Shown: piece by piece, positions 1-7,682 of the stretch
Position numbering within the stretch: the stretch's first letter is position 1
Layout of the letters: each line of letters begins with the position of its first letter
Source of the DNA: Streptomyces spiralis
Lineage (GTDB): Bacteria; Actinomycetota; Actinomycetes; Streptomycetales; Streptomycetaceae
NCBI RefSeq assembly: GCF_014654675.1
Contig: NZ_BNBC01000016.1
Coordinates: forward strand, 62,001 to 126,000
Reading direction: 5' to 3'
DNA: 64,000 nucleotides
Position numbers and translations under genes: made by a program
Notes under the pieces: model-generated
What the model saw: the letters and a program-made list of their open reading frames with translations, nothing else
Databases searched by the model: none
Told to the model about the DNA's origin: nothing

Positions 1-43
1 CATGTCGAGCCATGTCGAGGCGACAAGCGTGGGAGGTAGGCCC

Positions 44-1567
44 GTGAGCAACACGCTGTTCCGGACGAAGAACGTCGAACAGTCGATCAAGGACACCGAA
101 GAACCCGAGCACGCGCTGCGAAAGTCCCTGTCCGCCCTCGACCTGACCGTCTTCGGCGTCGGTGTCATCATCGGCACCGGCATCTTCGTCCTCACCGGCA
201 CGGCCGCCAAGAACACCGCAGGCCCCGCCGTGTCCCTGTCCTTCGTCGTCGCCGGTGTGGTCTGCGCGCTCGCCGCCCTCTGCTACGCCGAGTTCGCCTC
301 CACGGTTCCCGTCGCCGGATCGGCGTACACCTTCTCCTACGCCTCACTGGGGGAGTTCCCCGCCTGGATCATCGGCTGGGACCTGGTGCTGGAGCTCGCG
401 CTCGGCACGGCGGTGGTCGCCGTCGGCTGGTCCGGCTACATCCACTCACTGCTCGACAACGCGGGCTGGCACCTGCCCGAGGCGCTCAGCGGCCGGGACG
501 CCGCCACCGGCTTCGGCTTCGACATCCTCGCCGCCCTTCTCGTCCTGGTCCTCACCGCCATCCTCGTCGTCGGCATGAAACTCTCCGCGCGGGTCACCTC
601 GGTGGTCGTCGCCGTCAAGGTGGCGGTCGTCCTCATCGTGATCGTCGCCGGCGCCTTCTTCATCAACAGCGACAACTATGAACCGTTCATCCCCAAGGAA
701 CAGCCGGTCGCGGCGGGCGGCAACCTCAAGGCACCGCTCATCCAGCTGATCTTCGGCTGGGCACCGTCCAACTTCGGCGTCATGGGCATCTTCACCGCCG
801 CGTCCGTCGTCTTCTTCGCCTTCATCGGCTTCGACGTCGTGGCCACCGCCGCCGAGGAGACCCGCCATCCGCAGCGCGACGTGCCGCGCGGCATCCTCGG
901 CTCGCTCGTCATCTGCACGACCCTGTACGTCGCCGTGTCGATCGTGGTGACCGGCATGCAGAAGTACAGCGCGCTGTCCGTGGACGCCCCGCTCGCGGAC
1001 GCCTTCAAGTCCACCGGGCATCCCTGGTTCGCGGGCCTGATCAGCTTCGGCGCCGCCGTCGGCCTGACCACGGTCTGTATGATCCTGCTCCTGGGCCAGG
1101 CCCGCGTCTTCTTCGCGATGAGCCGCGACGGCCTGCTGCCCCGCTTCTTCTCCCACACCCACCCGCGCTTCCGCACCCCCTACCGCCCGACGATCCTCCT
1201 CGGCGTCGTCATCGCGATCGTCGCGGGCTTCACCAGCCTGAGCGAACTGGCCGAGCTGGTGAACATCGGCACGCTGTTCGCCTTCATCGTCGTCGCGATC
1301 AGTGTGATCATCCTCCGCAGGACCCGCCCCGACCTGCCCCGCGCCTTCCGGACCCCGCTGGTGCCGTTCGTCCCGGTCGTGTCGGTCCTGGCCTCCCTGT
1401 GGCTGATGCTGAACCTGCCCGCCGAGACCTGGCTGCGCTTCGCCATCTGGATGGCGATCGGCTTCGTCGTCTACTTCCTCTACGGCCGCACCCACAGCCG
1501 CCTCGCGCTCCGCGAGCAGGCCGCCGCCACCAAGACCCCGGGCACAGGCGCCACCGGCGCCCCCTGA
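44..1567 (+). CDS. APC-family amino acid permease
   Basis: Cytoplasmic-membrane transporter of the amino acid-polyamine-organocation family, cationic amino acid transporter type, predicted to import amino acids by proton coupling. The 507-residue product has about twelve hydrophobic segments. The first carries the family glycine-rich unwound-helix motif (GVIIGTGIF) about 40 residues in, and a second signature (FFAFIGFDVVATAAEE) lies mid-protein. An in-frame ATG at position 2 exists, but the GTG at 44 is preceded by GGGAGGT at good spacing, so I take 44. The neighbours give no clue to substrate. Family assignment is firm; the substrate is unknown. Confidence 0.9.
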   Translation: MSNTLFRTKNVEQSIKDTEEPEHALRKSLSALDLTVFGVGVIIGTGIFVLTGTAAKNTAGPAVSLSFVVAGVVCALAALCYAEFASTVPVAGSAYTFSYASLGEFPAWIIGWDLVLELALGTAVVAVGWSGYIHSLLDNAGWHLPEALSGRDAATGFGFDILAALLVLVLTAILVVGMKLSARVTSVVVAVKVAVVLIVIVAGAFFINSDNYEPFIPKEQPVAAGGNLKAPLIQLIFGWAPSNFGVMGIFTAASVVFFAFIGFDVVATAAEETRHPQRDVPRGILGSLVICTTLYVAVSIVVTGMQKYSALSVDAPLADAFKSTGHPWFAGLISFGAAVGLTTVCMILLLGQARVFFAMSRDGLLPRFFSHTHPRFRTPYRPTILLGVVIAIVAGFTSLSELAELVNIGTLFAFIVVAISVIILRRTRPDLPRAFRTPLVPFVPVVSVLASLWLMLNLPAETWLRFAIWMAIGFVVYFLYGRTHSRLALREQAAATKTPGTGATGAP

Positions 1568-1596
1568 CAGCCGGACCGGACCCGCGGCAGCGCGCG

Positions 1597-1968
1597 CTAT
1601 CCGCGCACCGCCCGTGGCCCGGTGACCTCGGCGCCCAACTCGCTCACGCGCCGCCGCAGTTCCCGGTCGGCCGTGACGACGAGGACGGGCCGCGGACCGG
1701 CCTGCTCGACCAGTTCGACGATGCGGTCGTCACCGCTGCCGGCGGCGGCCTCGACCCGTACGCCCGGCACCGCGCTCACCCCACGCGCCGCGCCCTCGAC
1801 CACCAGGACGATCTCCGCCCGCTCGGCCAGGTGCGGCACGCCGTCCGCCGCCAGCCGGTCCCGCAGACGTTCCGCGGCCCCCCGGCGGTCCCGCCACCAT
1901 CCGTCGGGTACCGACCCGACGACGTTCGCACCGTCGACGATCACAAGCAGGGGAGGCGTCTCGTCCAT
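1597..1968 (-). CDS. NYN (PIN-like) domain protein, putative small RNase
   Basis: A 123-residue protein matching the NYN/PIN-like nuclease fold. It has an N-terminal VDGANVVGS strand with the first catalytic Asp, a central GSGDDRIVELV acidic motif and a C-terminal VVTADRELRRRV motif, the usual acidic metal-binding set. It is probably a cytoplasmic metal-dependent RNase. The reading frame continues upstream, but coding quality and motif position fit the ATG at 1968. It converges with the permease, 29 bases apart, and lies downstream of the LCP gene on the same strand. Its target RNA cannot be inferred. Confidence 0.8.
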   Translation of the reverse strand: MDETPPLLVIVDGANVVGSVPDGWWRDRRGAAERLRDRLAADGVPHLAERAEIVLVVEGAARGVSAVPGVRVEAAAGSGDDRIVELVEQAGPRPVLVVTADRELRRRVSELGAEVTGPRAVRG

Positions 1969-2059
1969 GGATTCAGGGTCGCACGGGGCGCATGGACCGC
2001 AGGACAGACGAGCCCGCAGCGGCGCTCCGGGCGCGGCGGGAGCGTGAGCGAAGGCCGGG

Positions 2060-3148
2060 TCAGGAACTGCCGCCCGTGGCCGGGGACTTCTTCGCGGACT
2101 CCGGGATCGGGGAGTCGCTGCGGATGGCCTTCCACAGCTCCGACGCCTGCGGCTCCGCGGCCACCACACGGTTGGGGTCGACCTTGTCGTACTGCACCGG
2201 CATCATGATCGTCTCCATCGTGGAGGGATCGACACCGTTGAGGCTGCGTCCGAACTCCGCCAGCTTGGTCAGCGAGGCGAGGTCGGAGTCGGTGGTCAGG
2301 GCCGAGGTGAGCTTGTCGGCGATCTTGTAGCTCTTGGTGGGGCTGCCCAGCAGGTCCTGCTTCTTGATCTCGCTCAGCAGGTCCAGCATGAACTGCTGCT
2401 GCAGGCTGATGCGTCCGAGGTCGCTGCCGTCACCGAAACCGTGCCGGGTGCGCACGAACTGCAGCGCCTGCGTGCCGTTCAGCCGGTGCGGGCCCTTGGT
2501 CATGTTCAGGCCGCTGGACGTGTCGTGGATGTCCTGCGGGACGTTGACGGTCACCCCGCCGATGGCGTCCACCAGCCCCTTGAAGCCGGCGAAGTCTATC
2601 TCCACGTAGTGGTCCATGCGGACCCCGGAGATCTTCTCCACGGTCTTGACCACACAGGCCGGACCGACCTGCGAGTAGATCGAGTTGAACATCACACGCT
2701 TCGCCGAGGGCACCGTGCTGCCGTCGGACTTGGTGCAGTCCGGCCGGGTGACCAGGGTGTCCCGGGGGATGCTGACGGCGACGGCCTTGGTGCGGCCCTC
2801 GGGGATGTGCATCACCAGCGCGGTGTCGGAGCGGGCACCGGAGACATGGCCGGCGTCCAGCGCGGCGTTCGCCCCGGCCCGCGAGTCGGAGCCCAGGATC
2901 AGGATGTTCTGTCCCGAAGTGGGTAGTTTCTCCGGCCGGTTGTCACCGATGGCCTTGTCGATGTCGACGCCCTTGATGTTGCCGTCCAGATCGCTGTAGA
3001 GCCAGTACGCGGTGCCGCCCGCCGCCAGCACCAGGACCAGCAGCGTCAGCAGGACGATGCGCCCCCAACGTCGTTTGCCTCGCTCGCGGCGCCGACGGGG
3101 CGGTGGCGTGCTCGAGTTGGGGCGCTGCGTCGTCGAGACGTGGCTCAT
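2060..3148 (-). CDS. LytR-CpsA-Psr (LCP) family cell-wall glycopolymer ligase
   Basis: LCP proteins transfer lipid-linked glycopolymers (teichoic acid, arabinogalactan, capsule) onto peptidoglycan on the outer face of the membrane. The 362-residue product has a basic cytoplasmic head (RRRRERGKRRWGR), one transmembrane helix at about residues 29-50 and an extracellular LCP domain. Visible motifs are GSDSRAG, GARSDTALVMHIP and SIPRDTLV, which supply the conserved Asp and Arg pyrophosphate ligands, and a later FVRTRHGFGDGSDLGR block. ATG 3148 places the basic head at the N-terminus; the in-frame extension to 3244 reads poorly. Its position next to the Stealth-type polymer genes suggests it attaches that polymer, which is inference. 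Confidence 0.9.
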   Translation of the reverse strand: MSHVSTTQRPNSSTPPPRRRRERGKRRWGRIVLLTLLVLVLAAGGTAYWLYSDLDGNIKGVDIDKAIGDNRPEKLPTSGQNILILGSDSRAGANAALDAGHVSGARSDTALVMHIPEGRTKAVAVSIPRDTLVTRPDCTKSDGSTVPSAKRVMFNSIYSQVGPACVVKTVEKISGVRMDHYVEIDFAGFKGLVDAIGGVTVNVPQDIHDTSSGLNMTKGPHRLNGTQALQFVRTRHGFGDGSDLGRISLQQQFMLDLLSEIKKQDLLGSPTKSYKIADKLTSALTTDSDLASLTKLAEFGRSLNGVDPSTMETIMMPVQYDKVDPNRVVAAEPQASELWKAIRSDSPIPESAKKSPATGGSS

Positions 3149-3434
3149 CCTGCCTGAGTCCTCGCATGTCGTGCCCGTGACGGGCGGGTGGGAAGGGACT
3201 CGGGTGGGGGAGCCGGTCCACGCGGTGTTGGGCTGACGCAGCACTATAGACGCGTATGCGATTACATGTGTGCTCCAAGCGTCCAGATAGTGAAAGCCTA
3301 CGAAAGAATTAGTATGCGCTCATGACATGGTGGGACGCGGATGGGGTGGAGTTCGTGGGAGCGGTCGCTGTCCGCGGGGACGTCCGAGCACGGAACCTCC
3401 CCTTGAGGCCTCCGGCCGTAGAGGTCGTGCTCTG
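3149..3434. promoter_or_regulatory. Divergent intergenic region between LCP and propeller genes
   Basis: This 286-base stretch separates two divergent genes. Its centre (about 3240-3320) is clearly more AT-rich than the flanks and should hold both promoters. No confident -10/-35 pair could be chosen by eye. A 37-codon ORF (ATG 3322, TGA ending at 3435) begins MTWWDADGVEF, and its stop overlaps the ATG of the propeller gene (TGATG), a geometry that would permit translational coupling. I do not know whether it is translated. Confidence 0.4.
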
Positions 3435-4532
3435 ATGGCCAGGTCCAGGGTGGCGGGGGCGGGCTCTCCGTCCGAGCTGCGCGCGGTGCCGACCGCTCAC
3501 GCCGTGCTCGACGGTCGCTGGCTCGTGCGAGGCCGCGACGGGCGCCTGACGGCGTACGCCAGCGCCGCGGGCGGCCTGCTGCGGTGGACGGAGACACGCC
3601 CCGGCGGTCCGGAGTGGTCCGGGCCGGAGTTCTTCCCGGCCCCGGGCGTCGAGGACCTCTCCCTCGCCCAAGGCGCGGACGGCTATGTGCATTTCCTCGG
3701 GCGCCGCCTCAAGGGCCAGGGCAAGGGAGCCTTCCCCGAGGTCGTCCATGCGATCCAGTACCAGACCGGCCGTCCCTTGACCGAGTGGAGGAGCGTCGGC
3801 AACCCGCACGGGCGCGTGGAACGTGCGGTGCACATGGGCTCCCCGGTCGCCGCGGTGAGTGCCTCCGGCACGGTGCACGTCCTGGTCCGCAACGCGGGCG
3901 GTGGTGTCTGTCTGCGGCGCGAGGACAAGCGAGGTGCCTGGCTGCCGTGGGCGGACCTGCGCGGCGGTGGCGGCCAGGACGGTCTGGCGGTAGGAGCGCT
4001 CCAGTCCGGCAGGATCGAAGCGCTGGTGACCGGGACCGGCTGTGCCCTGCACTGGTCCCAGGCCAGCAACGACGGCGACATGGAACGAAGGCCGAACCTC
4101 CAGGTCTCGCCGGCGCCGGGAAGCGCCACGGTGCAGGAGACGGGGCCCGACCGGGTCACCTTCTACTGGACCGACCTGGCCACAGGAACTGTCCAGGCCT
4201 ACCGGCCAGGGGGGTGGGTGATTCCCATGGGGTCGAGCCCGGCCGAGGGGCGCCACGCCGTGGCGCGCACCCTGATCGACGGCTACGACTGCACGGTGCT
4301 GGCACACCGGGCGGTCGACGGCAGTGTCGTGCTGGCCGCCTGTGGCACGGAGAACGAACACGCGGGCGTCTGGTGGTCGTTGACGGGGGAGTCGAGCGCC
4401 CATCAACCCGCCCTGGCCCTGGACGCGCGAGGACGTCTGGTGCTGGCGGTGATCGGTACGGCGGGTGAGCTGCGGATCGCCCGGCAGGGGCAAGGGCCCG
4501 GTCTGGTGCTGGACCAGGCCGTTGTCGTGTGA
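3435..4532 (+). CDS. Beta-propeller, PLL-lectin-like hypothetical protein
   Basis: A 365-residue protein with no signal peptide and a repeating pattern of roughly 45-55 residues, each ending in a Trp- or His-rich strand (DGRLTAYASAAGGLLRWTE, DGYVHFLGRRLKGQG, GTVHVLVRNAGGG, GCALHWSQAS, GELRIARQGQG). This is typical of beta-propeller lectins such as PLL/sialidase-like folds. It precedes two Stealth sugar-phosphate transferases, so glycan binding or a scaffolding role in polymer assembly is plausible. The ATG at 3435 overlaps the stop of an upstream 37-codon ORF. An in-frame start at 3327 exists but its extension is low-complexity Arg/Gly. The fold call is moderate and the function is inferred. 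Confidence 0.6.
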   Translation: MARSRVAGAGSPSELRAVPTAHAVLDGRWLVRGRDGRLTAYASAAGGLLRWTETRPGGPEWSGPEFFPAPGVEDLSLAQGADGYVHFLGRRLKGQGKGAFPEVVHAIQYQTGRPLTEWRSVGNPHGRVERAVHMGSPVAAVSASGTVHVLVRNAGGGVCLRREDKRGAWLPWADLRGGGGQDGLAVGALQSGRIEALVTGTGCALHWSQASNDGDMERRPNLQVSPAPGSATVQETGPDRVTFYWTDLATGTVQAYRPGGWVIPMGSSPAEGRHAVARTLIDGYDCTVLAHRAVDGSVVLAACGTENEHAGVWWSLTGESSAHQPALALDARGRLVLAVIGTAGELRIARQGQGPGLVLDQAVVV

Positions 4533-4943
4533 GGCGGCCACCGGCTGAACCTCGCCTTCGGTGAGCGCTGATCCGCCGCACTTCCGGCGGTCGGAGCAAG
4601 AGCTCAGGCCCGGGATGCGTGTCCTATGAAGCAGATCACAGGCATCGCCTCAATGTCCGGAATGGTGGGCATTTATGGGTTCGTTGAGGCCCTGCTGGAT
4701 GCGCATTGATGTGGACAGGTTTACTCATTCGTGTGAATATTCTGTGCCAGCTTTTATCCCTTGTTGACGTCGGGTGGTCCAGCAGTTGAACGTCGGTGTG
4801 CTCCATCTGGCGAGCAGCCATCTACTGGGCCTACGGAGACCGCCACTCCTGGCGGCCGCGGGCGACAAGGCAGGACATGCCGGGACATCGGTGTTCCGCC
4901 GCGGTGGTGGTCTCTCTTCATTGGATGGTGTGGAACTTCGGTG
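4533..4943. promoter_or_regulatory. 411-base gap with AT-rich core upstream of Stealth operon
   Basis: No convincing gene lies here. Positions 4620-4800 are unusually AT-rich for this chromosome and contain several TTG-n-rich stretches such as TTGAGG at 4684 and TTGATG near 4709, compatible with a promoter for the envelope operon that starts at 4944. The remainder (4800-4943) is GC-rich and could be a long 5' leader, or coding if the Stealth gene starts earlier (ATG 4761 is in frame). Confidence 0.4.
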
Positions 4944-6734
4944 GTGAGCGGTAACAATCCTGAGGCCAGTGCGCTCGTCTCCACATACAGATCGCTCGTG
5001 CCCGTCGGAGCCCGCCGGCGCATCGTGCGCCGGGTCCCGCGGCCTCTTCGCAACGCCGTCATGCATCTGCTGGCGGCGTTCGACTCGGTGCGCTCGGCGG
5101 TTATGACGCGCGCGCTCGGCGGCAGCCGGTCACCGGCCCGGCACGGGCCCGGCGCGTTTCTCAGGGTGGTCCACCACCAGGGCAAGCACGTTCGAGCCAC
5201 CGTCGTGCGCGGGGCCACCGAATGGGCCGCCCGCTGCCGCAACCTGCACATCGTCGTCGCCGTGCTCGAAGAGGCGGAGATCGACTACTTCTGCATCAGG
5301 GGGACGGCCCAGAACACTCCGTGTGTCGCGGTGCCCGCGGCGCAGCGCGCGGACGTCGAGGAAGTCCTGCAGATCGCGTTCGGGCGCAACCCCGGATACG
5401 TCTCCGAAGGATCGGGCGAACAGAGAGACGGAGCCTCCGCCAAGACGTGGCGCAGGATGCGGTCCAGGCAGGTGCTCCGGCTGGCATGGAACGTCTGCGA
5501 CCCCAGCGGAGTACTGATCTTCGGCCAGGACTCCGGCTGCGACCTCGAATTCTGGGCGCGTCAGGGGGACAGCCTGGTCGCGCCGCGACCCAACAGCGTG
5601 ATGACCGAGGTGCCGGTGGACGCCCCGCGCCGGCGGGTCGAGCAGAAGCTGTTCAGTCCGGTGCCGGCCCCCTATCACACCGGCTATGCGCAGTCGGTGG
5701 CGGAGTTCACGGTTCCACTGCCCAGCGACCACCTGTTTCCGATCGACGTCGTCTACACCTGGGTGGACGACTCCGATCCGGTGTGGAGGAGGAGCAAGGA
5801 GGCGGCCCGCGGCGCCCTGACCGACGGCAGCACCCTGCACGAACAGGCGGCCAACGACGCGCGGTTCACGAGCCGTGACGAGTTGCGCTACTCCCTGCGC
5901 TCGATCCACCAGTACGCGCCGTGGGTGAACACCATCTTTCTAGTCACCGCCGGCCAGGTGCCGCGCTGGCTCGACACCGAGTACCCGGGGATCCGCGTCG
6001 TGGACCACCGTGAGATCTTCTCCGATCCGATGGCGCTGCCCACGTTCAACTCGCACGCCATCGAGAGCCAGCTCCACCACATCCAGGGCCTCTCGGAGCA
6101 CTTCCTCTACCTCAACGACGACGTGTTCTTCGGCCGTCCCGCTGCGCCGGGCCAGTTCTTCCACCCCAATGGCCTGACCAAGTTCTTCATGTCCAAGGCC
6201 CTGGTTCCGGCCGGAGAGGTCAGCCCCGACGACCTCCCCGTCAACGCGGCGGGGAAGAACAGCCGTGGACTCATCGCGCAGCAGTTCGGCACGTTCATCG
6301 CGCAGAAGATGAAGCACACCCCGCATGCCCTCAGGCGTTCGGTCCTGCAGGAGATCGAGGAGACCTACGCCAACGAGCACTGGCGCACGCAGCATTCGCG
6401 CTTCCGCTCCCCGGACGACGTCCCCATAGCGTCGTCGCTGCACCACTACCACGCCTACCACACGGCGCGAGCCACCGTCTCGGACCTCAGATACGTGTAC
6501 ATCGACATCGGCGACCGCAAGGCCCAGCAGCGGCTCAACCGGCTGCTGGCGCGCCGTGACTTCGACACCTTCTGCATCAACGACACCGTCGTGCCGGAGG
6601 ATCCGGACAGCCAGGAACGCATGGTCCGCCACTTCCTGGAGTCCTATTTCCCCGTTCCCAGCCCCTATGAGCTCCCCGGAAGCGACGAGGGAGCCGTGCG
6701 CCGCGCCGCGGAGTTGGAGACGGCACACGGATGA
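4944..6734 (+). CDS. Stealth-family sugar-phosphate transferase
   Basis: Stealth proteins are cytoplasmic hexose-1-phosphoryltransferases that build phosphodiester-linked capsules and wall glycopolymers. From GTG 4944 the product has 596 residues. The catalytic region starts near residue 265 with FPIDVVYTWVDDSDP (conserved region 1), followed by DELRYSLRSIHQYAPWV and the signature NSHAIESQLHHI...HFLYLNDDVFFG (region 2), then later region 3/4 blocks (PHALRRSVL, SSLHHYHAYHT). The first 260 residues form a variable domain shared with the GT4-Stealth fusion downstream. The start is uncertain: GTG 4941, GTG 4944 and ATG 4761 are all in frame. Its stop overlaps the next ATG by four bases, so the genes are coupled. 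Confidence 0.88.
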   Translation: MSGNNPEASALVSTYRSLVPVGARRRIVRRVPRPLRNAVMHLLAAFDSVRSAVMTRALGGSRSPARHGPGAFLRVVHHQGKHVRATVVRGATEWAARCRNLHIVVAVLEEAEIDYFCIRGTAQNTPCVAVPAAQRADVEEVLQIAFGRNPGYVSEGSGEQRDGASAKTWRRMRSRQVLRLAWNVCDPSGVLIFGQDSGCDLEFWARQGDSLVAPRPNSVMTEVPVDAPRRRVEQKLFSPVPAPYHTGYAQSVAEFTVPLPSDHLFPIDVVYTWVDDSDPVWRRSKEAARGALTDGSTLHEQAANDARFTSRDELRYSLRSIHQYAPWVNTIFLVTAGQVPRWLDTEYPGIRVVDHREIFSDPMALPTFNSHAIESQLHHIQGLSEHFLYLNDDVFFGRPAAPGQFFHPNGLTKFFMSKALVPAGEVSPDDLPVNAAGKNSRGLIAQQFGTFIAQKMKHTPHALRRSVLQEIEETYANEHWRTQHSRFRSPDDVPIASSLHHYHAYHTARATVSDLRYVYIDIGDRKAQQRLNRLLARRDFDTFCINDTVVPEDPDSQERMVRHFLESYFPVPSPYELPGSDEGAVRRAAELETAHG

Positions 6735-7675
6735 TCCCTCGACGCAGACACCTGGGCCGGGTGCGTCGGCGGGTCGACGCACGGCTCATGACAGCGCGCA
6801 CCCGGCTGATGAATCGATTCTTTCTGCCCCGGCGCGCGGGCAGGGCGGCACGCCTGGGGTATGCGGCCGTTCTCGACGGCCAGACCGTCAACCTCCACGC
6901 GGAGCTGCCGGATTCGGTGCGGGAGGCGGACCGGGCGGAGATCCTCCTCAGCAGGAGGCACCAGAGGTTTCGTGTGCCCGCTCGGGTCTACGCGGCCCGG
7001 GACGGACGCCTGCTCATGGACGCCGCGGTACTGCTCGGTGCCGCCGCGGGCGGTGTCTCGGTCACCCCCGGGCGCTGGAAGCTCAGGCTCCGGGTCAGTT
7101 CGGGACGCAGGAGCAGGACGCTGCCGCTGCTGCTCGTGGAACAGACCACTCCGCTGAGCGGCAGCACGGGCCCGATGAAGTACTCGCCCATCACCGCCGA
7201 CCGCTACCGGCTCGGGCGCACCCTGCGTGGTGACGCGCGGGTGGTCTGCACGAAGGCCGCACCGGCGGCCGAGGTGATCAACGTGTACATCGAGCACGCG
7301 CGCATCGAAGTGGACCTGCGCATCCTGGGTGTCAGGGCCGACGCACCCTGGGCCGAACTGGTCGCCGCCGGCCGCAGCGTGGAGTGCCCTCTCGACGAGG
7401 TCGAACCCGACGTGTGGCGACTTGAGGTGCCGTTGGCCGAGATGCTCCCGTCCACCGGACAGCGCGAACACTGGAACGTCATGGTCCACACGGACGGTCG
7501 TGCTCCGCTGCGCCTCGCACGGAGGCTGCACGACGTGCAGACGCCGGAGCGGGTGTTCGCCATGAGGAAGATCCTGGTGTCCCCGCTGCGCGGCACGCTC
7601 ATGACGATCGAACCCCGCTACACGCCGGCGGGAAATCTGCGGTTCACCTGCAGTGACGAGTCCGGGGCCGAGTGA
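6731..7675 (+). CDS. Unrecognised basic protein in Stealth operon
   Basis: A 314-residue protein I do not recognise. It has a strongly basic N-terminus (MIPRRRHLGRVRRRVDARL), no clear signal peptide and no transmembrane helix. The rest looks like two beta-rich domains (about 40-140 and 150-300) with repeated strand-turn patterns such as RYRLGRTLRGDARVV and VINVYIEHARIEVDLRILG. They recall the accessory beta-sandwich modules attached to teichoic-acid glycosyltransferases. It overlaps the upstream Stealth gene by four bases (ATGA) and is 7 bases ahead of the GT4-Stealth fusion, so it is probably a subunit or accessory of polymer synthesis. The assignment rests on context only. Confidence 0.6.
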   Translation: MIPRRRHLGRVRRRVDARLMTARTRLMNRFFLPRRAGRAARLGYAAVLDGQTVNLHAELPDSVREADRAEILLSRRHQRFRVPARVYAARDGRLLMDAAVLLGAAAGGVSVTPGRWKLRLRVSSGRRSRTLPLLLVEQTTPLSGSTGPMKYSPITADRYRLGRTLRGDARVVCTKAAPAAEVINVYIEHARIEVDLRILGVRADAPWAELVAAGRSVECPLDEVEPDVWRLEVPLAEMLPSTGQREHWNVMVHTDGRAPLRLARRLHDVQTPERVFAMRKILVSPLRGTLMTIEPRYTPAGNLRFTCSDESGAE

Positions 7676-7682
7676 GGAGCAG

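Noticed and set aside
2..43. ATG at position 2 as the permease start
   Set aside because: The GTG at 44 has a proper GGGAGGT site and the intervening 14 residues are not typical of the family.
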